From: Alphaproteobacteria bacterium | Lineage (GTDB): Bacteria; Pseudomonadota; Alphaproteobacteria; Micropepsales; Micropepsaceae | Direction: 5' to 3' | Length of the DNA: 64,000 bases | NCBI GenBank assembly: GCA_019241645.1 | Contig: JAFAWQ010000003.1 | Location: forward strand, 1-64,000 | Shown: positions 18,373 to 26,904 of the stretch, piece after piece | Position numbering within the stretch: position 1 is the first letter of the stretch | Layout of the letters: every line of letters begins with the position of its first letter | Translations under genes and position numbers: made by a program | Notes under the pieces: generated by a model | Seen by the model: only the letters and a program-made list of their open reading frames with translations | What the model was told of the DNA's origin: nothing | Databases searched by the model: none

Positions 18373-18655
18373 GGCGTTCTCCCGGGGAATGGTCGCGCGT
18401 GAAGTGTTGATTTAATGAACGGCGTGCATCGCCGTTCCGATCTGCGTCATAAAGATTCTGCAATTCGACCAGCGTTGCCGGCATGGCCGGCGATGGATTG
18501 CGATGGCGGCTTCGACCGCGGCGGCACGCGATTGCGTCTCAAGCGATGCGAGCAGGCATGCGGTGATCCCGCATCGATCGAATCTGTTTCGACGACGCCG
18601 CGTTCGCCCGCGGCGAGATGCATTCTATGTTAGCTTTTTGAAGCGTGAGCGCTTC
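18373..18655. other. Intergenic region upstream of the hemerythrin gene
   Basis: No convincing gene is seen here. It contains the likely minus-strand promoter of the hemerythrin gene. A 7-bp inverted repeat, gaacggc-N7-gccgttc (18417-18437), lies about 45 bases before that start and could be an operator. I looked for the alphaproteobacterial general-stress promoter (GGAAC, 16-17 bases, CGTT). I found GGAAC on the minus strand but only a 12-base gap to CGTT. Confidence 0.4.
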
Positions 18656-18964
18656 CTACTGCAGAGAGTGATGTGCCGCATGGTCCTCGCTCGCTCGAGC
18701 GGCCGTGAGCGCGGCTGGAAGCTCGGCTGCAGTGCGCGGGTAAAGGACTGCGCGTCCCTTGTCAGTGATGATCGCGCCGAGCGGGCAATATTCGATCAAT
18801 TGTTCGCTTTCGACTTCGTCCAGATCGTCTTGTGACAAACCGTCGGCAGGAAAACAGCGCGCAAGCGATCGCCACCTTCCATCGCTGCACTTCCTCAGCG
18901 GCTCGAGATTGGCCGCAATCAGCGCAAGGAGCTGCCCCTTGCGCAAATCCCAGTAGGCGATCAT
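18656..18964 (-). CDS. Small hypothetical protein
   Basis: This 102-residue protein is not recognised. It begins MIAYWDLRKGQLLALIAANL, and its middle resembles a small helical/winged domain (QDDLDEVESEQLIEY, GAIITDKGRAVLYP). A strong ribosome site, gaggggctgtc, sits directly before the ATG, which is the main reason to accept it. The C-terminus is Ala-rich. It lies alone in a gene-poor stretch between the hemerythrin gene and the outer-membrane protein gene. Confidence 0.55.
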   Translation of the reverse strand: MIAYWDLRKGQLLALIAANLEPLRKCSDGRWRSLARCFPADGLSQDDLDEVESEQLIEYCPLGAIITDKGRAVLYPRTAAELPAALTAARASEDHAAHHSLQ

Positions 18965-19300
18965 GACAGCCCCTCAGCAATCACGACTCACCTGAAGAGT
19001 GCAGAGCCCTTTGCCGAAGGGCAAGGGGCTGTGCCTGAGCAGGCTGTTTGCCGGCGCCTCCGGCTGGGCCGAATCGAACATGGCCGGCACACCGCCGAGA
19101 TGATAGCGCTGCGCGATGAGGTGCGCATGGCGGTGCAGAAAGGCGCTCAAACAACGCGGCGTGGGCCTCCGCGCTTGCCCAAGCGGGCTCGGCGGCGGGT
19201 AGATCCCTTACCCAACCGATTCGAATTCGAATCAAACGCCTAACCGTTCTTCAGCGCCCCTCGGTCTAGGCTCGCCGGTGAAAGTCCACGGGAGCGCGCG
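18965..19300. other. Intergenic region before the outer-membrane protein gene
   Basis: Short open frames on both strands here are compositionally poor (Arg/Pro/Ala-rich shadows) and were not accepted. The region holds the perfect palindrome at 19218-19233 and the likely promoter/leader of the outer-membrane protein at 19301. Nothing else was recognised. Confidence 0.4.
19218..19233. promoter_or_regulatory. Perfect 16-bp palindrome, candidate operator
   Basis: The sequence GATTCGAATTCGAATC is its own reverse complement over all 16 bases. It sits 68 bases upstream of the ATG of the outer-membrane protein in otherwise GC-rich DNA. Position and symmetry fit a dimeric regulator's operator; the regulator is unknown. 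Confidence 0.45.
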
Positions 19301-19972
19301 ATGATTCGGAAATCCCTTGCCGCCACGGCGGCCCTGTCAGTCCTGACGCTCGGCGCCATGCCTGTGTCTGCCCAGCCGACGGCCCCCAATCCCTGGGCCG
19401 GGCTTTATGTCGGAATTGGCGGACATGCCGGCGAAGCCTTTGGCAGCAACAAGCTCAGCTTCACCGACCTGACCGCGACCCACAATCTGTCGTTCGTCAC
19501 GGCGAACAATGAGGACAACATGTTCGTTGGCGGGCTGCAGCTCGGCCAGTTGTGGCCAGTGGGGGGCGTCATGCTGGGGCTCGAAAGCGACATCAGCTTC
19601 GGCAAGGATGTGGATTATCTTGCCAGCACGCGCGGCGTGCTGGGCGTGCCGGTGGGTTCGTTCCTGATCTACGGCACGGGCGGGGTGGGGCAGGAGATTG
19701 TGCAAGAGGATTTCGCCGTCAGCTCAACCAGCGGCGAAATCGACAACTTCACCGGCAAGGTCAGCAAATATGGCTGGACGGCGGGCGGTGGCATCGATGC
19801 GCTGGTGGCGCCGCATTTCAGCATCGGAGTCGAGGCCATTCACTACGATTTCGGCCGCGATAGCCAAGCCCTGAACCTGGCGATCGGCGGGGAGCCGTTC
19901 GACGTGATCGGCGAGCGCAAATTCACGGTTGTCCGTGCACGGGTCAACTACCGCTTCACCAGCATTTTCTAG
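19301..19972 (+). CDS. Outer-membrane beta-barrel protein
   Basis: This 223-residue protein has a cleavable signal peptide (AATAALSVLTLGAMPVSAQ). It then carries the NPWAGLYVGIGGHAG opening typical of small alphaproteobacterial outer-membrane barrels (Omp25/Opacity-like). Alternating hydrophobic strands run through the protein. It ends VRARVNYRFTSIF, with the terminal Phe required for BamA-dependent insertion. The ligand or function is unknown. The palindrome upstream suggests regulation. Confidence 0.87.
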   Translation: MIRKSLAATAALSVLTLGAMPVSAQPTAPNPWAGLYVGIGGHAGEAFGSNKLSFTDLTATHNLSFVTANNEDNMFVGGLQLGQLWPVGGVMLGLESDISFGKDVDYLASTRGVLGVPVGSFLIYGTGGVGQEIVQEDFAVSSTSGEIDNFTGKVSKYGWTAGGGIDALVAPHFSIGVEAIHYDFGRDSQALNLAIGGEPFDVIGERKFTVVRARVNYRFTSIF

Positions 19973-19998
19973 CCCGCGTTACGCGCAGCCAGAGCGCG

Positions 19999-20397
19999 CT
20001 ACTGGAACACGACCAGCGAAAATCCGCTCGGGTACAGCCCGCCGTTATAGATGGTGCGCACTTCCAGATCGCCGGCCGGACAGTCGGTGGCGACGGTCGT
20101 GTCCTGCCACACCGCGTAGCCTCCGTATGGGTACCACTGGCTGCTTAGGTACTCGGCGCTGGCGACCGCATAAACTATATGCGGATCGATCGGCTTGATC
20201 GGCGTGATGCAATAGGTCGCGCTAGACGGACTGGTGACGCTGGCCACGTTGTTCGAGCGCAGGATCGTGGCGGACCATGGGTTGTAGTAGAGTTGCAGCA
20301 CCACCGCGCCCGGCTTTGCCTTCCGCGCCAGTGCGATATTCGCGCTGCCGGCAGCAACAAGTGTGCCACAGATAGCGGCAAGGATAACCGGCTTCAT
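19999..20397 (-). CDS. Secreted hypothetical protein
   Basis: This 132-residue protein has a signal peptide (MKPVILAAICGTLVAAGSA) and a mature part rich in Tyr, Ser and Pro: VVLQLYYNPWSATILRSN and YLSSQWYPYGGYAVWQ. Two cysteines in the mature chain could form a disulfide. I do not recognise the family. It is convergent with the outer-membrane protein gene, 26 bases away. Confidence 0.65.
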   Translation of the reverse strand: MKPVILAAICGTLVAAGSANIALARKAKPGAVVLQLYYNPWSATILRSNNVASVTSPSSATYCITPIKPIDPHIVYAVASAEYLSSQWYPYGGYAVWQDTTVATDCPAGDLEVRTIYNGGLYPSGFSLVVFQ

Positions 20398-20489
20398 TTT
20401 CCCCTCCCCCGAAAGCCGGGATGCGGCTTAGAGGATAATTGGCTGCCCGTCCATGGCCCCCCGGGGCCCTTGCATTCCACCCCCAATCC

Positions 20490-21830
20490 CTAACTGCGCA
20501 GCGACTTGAACGATGCCCGCATCTCGTCGACGAAAATCTTCGGCTGCTCCCAGGCCGCGAAGTGGCAGCCGACGGGGAAGCGGCCGTAATGGATGAGCTT
20601 GGGGTAAGCCTGCCTCGCCCAGCTTTCCGGCACCTGGTAGATCTCATAAGCGAATGCGCTGACGGCGACCGGAAGCTGGACGCCGCGGACGTCAAAGAAC
20701 CCACCTTTGGCCGGGAGCTGCCGTGTGTCCCAATAGAGCCGCGCCGAGGAAATCGCAGTATTCGTTAGCCAGTAGAGCGTGACGTTGTCGAGGAAATCAT
20801 CTGGGGTGATGCCCTCGGCGCGACCATCAAGAGAGCGGGCGATGAGGGCGTGACTGTCCGCATCGTGATCCAGCATCCAGGCTGCGAGGCCGATCGGTGA
20901 ATCGGCGATGCCATAGAGCGTCTGCGCGCGATTGTTCATCTCGATCGCATAGCCGAGGCCCTTCTTGTAGAAGAAGTCGACCTGTTCGTAGGCGCGTTTC
21001 TCATCGGGACCGAGATCGGCCGGTGCCGGCTGCCCGGCGTTGAGCGCCTTTGAAATGTCGGGCGGTAGCGTCGCGGCCATGTTGGTGTGGATGCCGAGCA
21101 GTCCCGGCGGCTGCTGCAGCGCCATGACCTCCGAAACGGCATTCCCCCAGTCGCCGCCCTGGGCCACGTATTTCGTGTAGCCGAGCCGCTGCATCAACGT
21201 TGCCCATGCCTTGGCGATACTGAGGGGATTCCATCCCGGCGCAGTCGGTTTCCCGGAGAAGCCGTAACCGGGCAGCGATGGGATCACCAGATGGAATGCG
21301 TCGGCCTCCGTTCCGCCATGCGCGGTCGGGTTCGTCAGCGGTTCGATGATCTTCAACTGTTCGATGATCGAACCTGGCCAGCCGTGCGTTACGATCATCG
21401 GCAGCGCATTCGCATGCTTCGATTTCACGTGGATGAAGTGGATATCTAGTCCGTCGATCTCGGTGACGAAATTCGGCCACGCCATCATGCGGGCTTCGAT
21501 CTTGCGCCAATCGTGCCTGGCCCAATGCTGCTGAATTTTCTTCGCGGTGTGCAGCTGCACGCCCTGCGATTGATCGGAGACCGTTTCCCTGTCGGGCCAG
21601 CGCGTGGCGGCAACGCGCCGCTTCAGATCGGCAAGATCCTCCTCTTTCGCGTGAAAGTGAAAGGGTCGGATTGCGCCGGCCGGCTTATCCATCTGCGACT
21701 CTCCCTGCTTCGAAGGTTGGCTTGAATGCGCAGCGCCTGCGGGGGAACGTCCGGAAAATAGGCTGACTGCGCTTGCGGCTGCCGACGTGGCCAGAAGGTC
21801 GCGCCGCGTGGGCAAAGAATGCCTGGACAT
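20490..21830 (-). CDS. Tat-exported epoxide hydrolase (alpha/beta hydrolase)
   Basis: This 446-residue protein has a twin-arginine signal (LPTRRDLLATSAAASAVSL) and is therefore probably exported folded to the periplasm. The epoxide hydrolase N-terminal domain (about 50-150, IRPFHFHAKEEDLADLKRRV) precedes the alpha/beta hydrolase core. The core has oxyanion motif HGWPGS at 149-154 and nucleophile D227 in QGGDWGN. The C-terminal catalytic His lies in the RFPVGCHFAAWEQP region. It belongs to the juvenile-hormone/microsomal type epoxide hydrolases; the natural substrate is unknown. Confidence 0.9.
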   Translation of the reverse strand: MSRHSLPTRRDLLATSAAASAVSLFSGRSPAGAAHSSQPSKQGESQMDKPAGAIRPFHFHAKEEDLADLKRRVAATRWPDRETVSDQSQGVQLHTAKKIQQHWARHDWRKIEARMMAWPNFVTEIDGLDIHFIHVKSKHANALPMIVTHGWPGSIIEQLKIIEPLTNPTAHGGTEADAFHLVIPSLPGYGFSGKPTAPGWNPLSIAKAWATLMQRLGYTKYVAQGGDWGNAVSEVMALQQPPGLLGIHTNMAATLPPDISKALNAGQPAPADLGPDEKRAYEQVDFFYKKGLGYAIEMNNRAQTLYGIADSPIGLAAWMLDHDADSHALIARSLDGRAEGITPDDFLDNVTLYWLTNTAISSARLYWDTRQLPAKGGFFDVRGVQLPVAVSAFAYEIYQVPESWARQAYPKLIHYGRFPVGCHFAAWEQPKIFVDEMRASFKSLRS

Positions 21831-22303
21831 GGATCACCTCCCGCTGTGTGGCTACGCATTGATGTTACGCGCACGCTACGAACAGGACCGGGAAGGCGAC
21901 TCGCTGAACCGGTGCTACCGTGACACCCCATTACCGGTCACGGATGGCCGACTTCAAACGCCAGGCACCCTGAGTTTGAGGCCTGTGGTCAACCTACCTG
22001 TCCAGAATACAGGTCTCATTTGGTGTCGGCAAACATGGTAGGCCCGACCGCGGACCGCGGATTGTTTCCCACTGCGCTATCTTGTACGTCGCCTGCGAGA
22101 TTCGCTGGCATGTGTGCTCTGCCCGGAGCACTGCATCACCATCGCCGGCAACGGGCGACTCTATATCGCGCGCTGGCGGGGGCCGTTGTTCCCCAACACC
22201 GGCGGCCTCTACGTCTTCGAGCCGTAGGCGAGTCATCGTGGTCGGCACGTGCCGAACAGCCTGCATTGAAGGGCATCCCGTGCTTCGTTATGACCGGCGC
22301 CGC
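21831..22303. other. Intergenic region between the epoxide hydrolase gene and lepA
   Basis: This 470-bp stretch has no accepted gene. It must hold the promoters of the two divergent genes. It contains the hairpins ccgtgac-N12-gtcacgg (21918-21943) and acctgt-N7-acaggt near 22000. A 37-codon open stretch at 22114-22227 has protein-like content ([16 protein letters not shown], then GGLYVFEP) and may be a remnant of an older gene. Confidence 0.4.
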
Positions 22304-24106
22304 ATGGCAGATCTCGCGAATATCCGGAATTTTTCGATTGTCGCCCATATCGATCATGGGAAGTCGACGCTTGCAGACCGGCTGATCCAGTTCACGGGCG
22401 GGCTCTCATCCCGCGAGATGAAGGAGCAGGTGCTCGATTCCATGGACATCGAGCGCGAGCGCGGCATCACCATCAAGGCGCAGACCGTGCGCCTCGAATA
22501 CCGCGCCAAGAACAACGAGACATACATCCTGAACCTGATGGACACGCCGGGCCATGTGGACTTCGCCTATGAGGTAAGCCGCTGCCTCGCCGCCTGCGAA
22601 GGCGCGCTGCTGGTGGTGGATGCGAGCCAGGGCGTGGAGGCGCAGACACTCGCCAATGTCTATCAGGCGATTGACGCCAATCTCGAAATCGTGCCGGTGC
22701 TGAACAAGATCGACCTGCCGGCTGCCGAGCCCGACCGCGTGCGCCAGCAGATCGAGGATGTGATCGGGATCGACGCCAGCGACGCCATTCCCATTTCCGC
22801 CAAAACGGGAATCGGCATCGCCGATGTGCTGGAGGCGGTGGTGACGCGCCTGCCCCCGCCGAAGGGTGAGGCGCAAGCGCCGCTGAAGGCGCTGCTGGTG
22901 GACAGCTGGTACGACGCATACCTTGGCGTGGTGGTGCTGGTGCGCGTGGTGGATGGCGAGCTGCGCAAAGGCCAGAAGATCCGCATGATGGCGGCCGACG
23001 CTGTGTATCAGGTGGAGCGCGTCGGCGTGTTCACGCCCAAGCAGGTGATTGTCGAGCAGCTTGGCCCCGGCGAAGTGGGCTTCATCACTGCCGCCATCAA
23101 GGAAGTGGCGGACACGCAAGTCGGCGACACCATCACCGACGAACGCAAAGGCACCGACACGCCGCTGCCGGGATTCCATGCCGCGCAGCAGGTGGTGTTC
23201 TGCGGCCTGTTTCCGGTGGATGCGGCGCAGTTCGAGGATCTGCGCAATGCGCTGGCGCGGCTCCACCTGAACGACGCGAGTTTCACCTACGAGATGGAAA
23301 CGAGCGCCGCGCTGGGCTTCGGCTTCCGTTGCGGCTTCCTGGGCCTGCTGCATCTGGAGATCGTGCAGGAACGGCTGGAGCGTGAGTTCAATCTCGAACT
23401 GATCGCCACCGCGCCGTCCGTGATCTACCGCCTGCACATGACCGACGGCACGATGCGCGAACTGCACAATCCGGCGGACATGCCGGACCCGGTGCGCATC
23501 GCCTTCATCGAGGAGCCTTGGATCACCGCCACCATCTTCGTGCCCGACGATTACCTCGGCGCCGTGCTGAAGCTGTGCCAGGACCGGCGCGGCCGGCAGA
23601 TCGAGCTCACCTATGCCGGCAGCCGCGCCATGGTGCGTTATGCGCTGCCGCTGAACGAAGTGGTGTTCGACTTCTACGACCGGCTGAAGAGCGTCAGCCG
23701 CGGCTACGCCAGTTTCGACTACCACATCGAAGGTTACGAGGAAGGTGACCTGGTGAAGATGTCCATCCTGGTCAATGAAGAGCCGGTGGATGCATTATCG
23801 ATGATCGTCAACCGCTCACGCGCGGAAATGCGCGGTCGCGGCATGGTGGAAAAGCTGAAGGAACTGATCCCGCGCCACCTCTTCAAGATTCCCATTCAGG
23901 CGGCGATTGGCAGCAAGGTGATCGCGCGCGAAACGCTTTCTGCGCTGCGCAAGGATGTGACCGCGAAATGCTACGGCGGCGACATCACACGTAAGCGGAA
24001 ATTGTTGGATAAGCAGAAGGAGGGGAAGAAGAAGATGCGCCAGTTCGGCAAGGTCGACATCCCGCAGGAAGCCTTCATCGCTGCATTGAAGATGGATCAG
24101 GACTGA
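22304..24106 (+). CDS. lepA: Elongation factor 4 (back-translocating GTPase LepA)
   Basis: This is the ribosomal GTPase LepA/EF4, 600 residues, exactly the family length. The GTPase domain has G1 [11 protein letters not shown]2 [14 protein letters not shown]3 [11 protein letters not shown] and G4 LNKIDLP. EF-G-like domains II, III and V follow, then the LepA-specific C-terminal domain with [21 protein letters not shown]. The start was set to the ATG at 22304 ([13 protein letters not shown]); the frame runs on upstream but loses family character. The following gene starts at the next base after its stop. Confidence 0.97.
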   Translation: MADLANIRNFSIVAHIDHGKSTLADRLIQFTGGLSSREMKEQVLDSMDIERERGITIKAQTVRLEYRAKNNETYILNLMDTPGHVDFAYEVSRCLAACEGALLVVDASQGVEAQTLANVYQAIDANLEIVPVLNKIDLPAAEPDRVRQQIEDVIGIDASDAIPISAKTGIGIADVLEAVVTRLPPPKGEAQAPLKALLVDSWYDAYLGVVVLVRVVDGELRKGQKIRMMAADAVYQVERVGVFTPKQVIVEQLGPGEVGFITAAIKEVADTQVGDTITDERKGTDTPLPGFHAAQQVVFCGLFPVDAAQFEDLRNALARLHLNDASFTYEMETSAALGFGFRCGFLGLLHLEIVQERLEREFNLELIATAPSVIYRLHMTDGTMRELHNPADMPDPVRIAFIEEPWITATIFVPDDYLGAVLKLCQDRRGRQIELTYAGSRAMVRYALPLNEVVFDFYDRLKSVSRGYASFDYHIEGYEEGDLVKMSILVNEEPVDALSMIVNRSRAEMRGRGMVEKLKELIPRHLFKIPIQAAIGSKVIARETLSALRKDVTAKCYGGDITRKRKLLDKQKEGKKKMRQFGKVDIPQEAFIAALKMDQD

Positions 24107-24874
24107 ATGATTGCCGAATGCCTCGCGAGGATTCGCGAGTACACAAAACGTGACGATCGGTTGCGAGAAGCTACCATTTGCTCGTTTGACGTACGGCTTC
24201 CATATGCGAATCAATCTAACGATGACTCCACTGACATTGTGGTGTTTGGGCTGAATGAGGCTGAGTATCATCCAGCGGATTTGATCCTCAGAGAGAATGC
24301 AGGACACATCTTGGAGGACAACAGTTCAAAAAACTTTCGCGAGTTTTCCGCCCATGATGAACTGCAAGTACGCCTAGCGAAGGAACAAAGCGCGGGTGAG
24401 GCAAAAAAATGGTATGGTAAGGTCCGATCTTTTATCGGCGCGGACGCGTCGGTTGTTTTAGGCGAATTCTTTTTCTGGAGCTCTGTCAACACGAAAGTCG
24501 ACTTTGCTAAGCGCTACGGCACCACATTTGTAAGGTCGCCTCATCTCCAGTTTTGTCGCGACCAGAATATCGTGTTGCTCGCACACTATGCGCCAAGATT
24601 AGTAATCGTAAGCGGTAGCGCCGCCCGGCGTTGCGAGCGTCTGGCGGAGGCTTCTCTGTACAATCTAGTCTCCGACCGTGATCATCATCCGGTTCACCTT
24701 GGAAGGTATCCGGTGCGGTTTTACCGCGAACGGGCTAATGGGCGACCTTGGATATTTTCGCCTCACTTTAGTGGCGCACATGGCGTCGGTCTGAGAGATC
24801 ATGGCAGATTTCAAGAGCTCGTGATTCAAAAGCTTGGGAACACTAGGCCGCCTTGCGCTTCGGCAGCTTCTTGA
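24107..24874 (+). CDS. Hypothetical protein, AT-rich
   Basis: This unrecognised 255-residue protein begins MIAECLARIREYTKRDD. It shows a central strand pattern VVFGLNEAEYHPADL, then GEFFFWSSVNTKVDF, IVLLAHYAPRLVIVSG and a C-terminal PWIFSPHFSGAHGVGL. The blocks vaguely recall a uracil-DNA-glycosylase-like fold, but I cannot confirm this. Base composition is clearly more AT-rich than lepA, and codon use differs, suggesting horizontal gain. It abuts the lepA stop and runs slightly over the convergent higA remnant. Confidence 0.6.
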   Translation: MIAECLARIREYTKRDDRLREATICSFDVRLPYANQSNDDSTDIVVFGLNEAEYHPADLILRENAGHILEDNSSKNFREFSAHDELQVRLAKEQSAGEAKKWYGKVRSFIGADASVVLGEFFFWSSVNTKVDFAKRYGTTFVRSPHLQFCRDQNIVLLAHYAPRLVIVSGSAARRCERLAEASLYNLVSDRDHHPVHLGRYPVRFYRERANGRPWIFSPHFSGAHGVGLRDHGRFQELVIQKLGNTRPPCASAAS

Positions 24875-25129
24875 TCTCCGCACCTTTTTCCCGTTCGGCG
24901 AGGCGGAGTTCGTAAAGTGTCTGCATGTTCAGCCACATTTCTGCTCTGGTGTCGAACCAGTGGCCGAGACGCAGCGCGGTATCGGCCGTAATCGCGCGTT
25001 GCTCGTTCAGAATGCCGGTGATCCGGTTGGTCGGCACGTTGAGCTGCCGCGCCAGCTCCGCGCGCTAATGCCAGGAATCTCAAGCTCTTCCTTCAGGACC
25101 TCGCCGGGGTGAATGGGGATGCGTGCCAT
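24843..25129 (-). pseudogene. higA: Frameshifted HigA-type antitoxin
   Basis: The minus strand encodes a HigA-family XRE antitoxin in two frames. From the ATG at 25129 it reads MARIPIHPGEVLKEELEIPG-IS. After a one-base loss near 25059-25060, the other frame continues ELARQLNVPTNRITG-ILNEQRAITADTALRLGHW and on to the stop at 24843. The joined product of about 95 residues is the normal HigA length, with HTH residues intact. No HigB gene adjoins it; the upstream DNA is the repeat at 25170-25285. It is an orphan, inactivated antitoxin unless the base loss is a sequencing error. Confidence 0.8.
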
Positions 25130-25169
25130 AGCTTGCCTCAATGGTAGTCTACAATTCTTACTCTAGCCT

Positions 25170-25285
25170 CGTCATGGCCGGGCTTGACCCGGCCATCCAT
25201 CGGGCGAGCCTCCGCGAGCGCAAATGATCCTCTTCGTCACGCAGACGCGCGACGGATGGATGGCCCCACAAGGGCGGCCATGACG
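25170..25285. repeat. Dispersed repeat of the cgtcatggccgggcttg type
   Basis: The element opens with cgtcatggccgggcttgacc and ccggccatcc, and closes with gatggatggcc, aagggcggccatgacg. Both the ends (cgtcatgg/ccatgacg) and internal gccgg/ccggc are inverted repeats. This motif is a familiar intergenic repeat of Rhizobiales-like genomes. A shorter related piece is at 42077-42102. It separates the higA remnant from the nucleotidyltransferase gene. Confidence 0.75.
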
Positions 25286-25356
25286 TTTTTGGGTAAGGGC
25301 TTACTACAATATTGCGCTCTAGCCCATTTCCTGCGGCGGTATGCTACAATGCCCAC

Positions 25357-25653
25357 ATGAATCGCGAGGATGCCATTCGCCTGCTGAAAGCCGCCGAGCC
25401 CGAATTGCGGGCCCGCGGCGTGACCTCGCTCGCCATCTTCGGCTCGACCGCGCGCGGGGACGCACGGCCAGACAGTGACGTGGACGTCCTGATCGAGCTG
25501 GATGAGAATGCCGGTATCTCGCTGATCGGCCTTTCCGGAATCAAATTTCTTGCGAGCGATGTTCTTGGGGTTCCCGCTGACGTGACCATCCGCGAAAGCG
25601 TACGGCCTCGCTTTCGACGCGATATTGAAACAGACGCCATTCCGGTCTTCTGA
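25357..25653 (+). CDS. Minimal nucleotidyltransferase antitoxin (MntA-like)
   Basis: This 98-residue minimal nucleotidyltransferase has the GS-x10-DxD motif: GS at 29-30 (IFGSTARGDARPDSDVDV), D41, D43 and a third acidic residue D75. In the HepT/MntA system such proteins AMPylate and neutralise a HEPN ribonuclease. The ATG at 25357 was preferred over an upstream in-frame start inside non-coding sequence. The HEPN partner starts at the base after its stop, as usual for the module. Confidence 0.88.
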   Translation: MNREDAIRLLKAAEPELRARGVTSLAIFGSTARGDARPDSDVDVLIELDENAGISLIGLSGIKFLASDVLGVPADVTIRESVRPRFRRDIETDAIPVF

Positions 25654-26002
25654 ATGACAGCGCCGAGATCGCAACCTGCCCGCCTGGACGATATCGCCGA
25701 AGCGATTGCGAAGGTGCAACGCTTTCTTACAGGCAAGCAATTCGCGGATTTCTCCAACGATGCTCTAACCCACGATGCTGTCGTTCGAAATCTGGAGATC
25801 ATATCGGAAGCGAGCCGTCATCTGACGGCGGAGATAAAAGCGCGAGCGCCCGAGGTGCCGTGGCGCAATGTGGCCGACATCGGAAACTGGTTGCGGCACG
25901 CCTATGAGAAGGCGAACGATCCAATTCTGTGGAAAACGATTTCAGCAAGATTTGCCTGTGCTCTCCACGGCCGTGCAGCGATTGCTGCGTGAACTCGAAT
26001 AG
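25654..26002 (+). pseudogene. HEPN (DUF86) toxin with C-terminal frameshift
   Basis: This is a HEPN/DUF86 RNase-like toxin partner. Residues 1-98 are intact and include WRNVADIGNWLRHAYEK, where R81, H82 and Y84 form the RHxY active/AMPylation region. At about 25948 the frame slips. The original frame ends SARFACALHGRAAIAA at 25992. The +1 frame reads DLPVLSTAVQRLLRELE to a stop at 26002, which is the normal DUF86 C-terminal helix. A one-base insertion (or two-base loss) explains this. Activity may be reduced or lost; a sequencing error is possible. Confidence 0.75.
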
Positions 26003-26014
26003 AAGTTGTTCAGC

Positions 26015-26890
26015 TTAGCGGCTCAGGCGGGCGACGAGATCGTCGAGTTGCTCGAGGGTCTTGTAGGCGATTCTAAGCTCGCCGCCCTTGGCGCCGTGGT
26101 GCGAAATATCCACGATCAACCCGAGAATATCGCGCAGGCTGGTTTCCAGCGCCTTGGTGTCGGCATCCTTTGCCCGCGCCAACGCGCCGCCCGCGCCGGC
26201 CTTCGTCTTTGGCTTCGCTTTCGCTTCCGCCTGGCGCACGTTCATGCCGGCTTCGACGATCGCCTTGGCGCGCGCTTCCGCATCCGGCGCGCCGATCAGG
26301 GTGCGCGCATGGCCGGCGGAGAGCCGCCCATCGCGGATCATTGCCTTCACGCTCTCCGGCAATTTCAGCAGCCGAATGGTGTTGGCGACATGGCTGCGGC
26401 TCTTGCCGACTTCCTGCGCCACCCGTTCCTGCTTGTAGCTGAAGCGATCCATCAGCTCGTGATAGGCAGCCGCCTCCTCGATGGCGTTGAGATCGGCGCG
26501 CTGCACATTCTCGATTATGGCGAATTCGAGCGATTCGCCATCTGACATTTCGCGCACCACCACCGGCACGTCGTGCAGCTTGGCGAGCTGCGCGGCGCGC
26601 CAGCGGCGCTCGCCGGCAACAATCTCGAAGGCGTTCGCTTCGCCGGCGATGGGACGCACGAGAATTGGTTGCAGCACGCCTTTCTCGCGAATGGAGTTGG
26701 CAAGGTCGTTCAAATCTTCAGGGGCAAATGTCTTGCGCGGCTGAAAGCGGTTGGGCTTCAGGAACGCGATCGGGATCGTGCGTTGCGTTTTCGACGCTTC
26801 GGGCCGTGCGCTCACCGGCGCGTCGTCGCCGATCAGGGCCGAAAGGCCGCGCCCCAACCCGCGATGTTGCTGCCGTGCTTCTTCCGCCAT
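26015..26890 (-). CDS. parB: Chromosome partitioning protein ParB
   Basis: This CTPase and parS-binding protein of the chromosome segregation system has 291 residues. It opens with the conserved RGLGRGLSALIGD box. The ParB/Srx domain with IVAGERRWRAAQLA and IIENVQRADLNAIEEA follows, then the helix-turn-helix region with GKSRSHVANTIRLLKLP. A Lys/Ala linker leads to the C-terminal dimerisation domain. The ATG at 26890 has ggggagacgaag as ribosome site; another ATG at 26908 overlaps the ParA stop. Both parS sites are within 4 kb. Confidence 0.95.
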   Translation of the reverse strand: MAEEARQQHRGLGRGLSALIGDDAPVSARPEASKTQRTIPIAFLKPNRFQPRKTFAPEDLNDLANSIREKGVLQPILVRPIAGEANAFEIVAGERRWRAAQLAKLHDVPVVVREMSDGESLEFAIIENVQRADLNAIEEAAAYHELMDRFSYKQERVAQEVGKSRSHVANTIRLLKLPESVKAMIRDGRLSAGHARTLIGAPDAEARAKAIVEAGMNVRQAEAKAKPKTKAGAGGALARAKDADTKALETSLRDILGLIVDISHHGAKGGELRIAYKTLEQLDDLVARLSR

Positions 26891-26904
26891 CTTCGTCTCC
26901 CCGC

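Noticed and set aside
18417-18455. General-stress-response (EcfG-type) promoter before the hemerythrin gene
   Set aside because: GGAAC is present on the minus strand, but the CGTT box is only 12 bases away instead of 16-17.
18981-19243. Two opposed short open frames (about 70-84 codons)
   Set aside because: Both are Arg/Ala/Pro-rich with no conserved-looking blocks and no good ribosome site.
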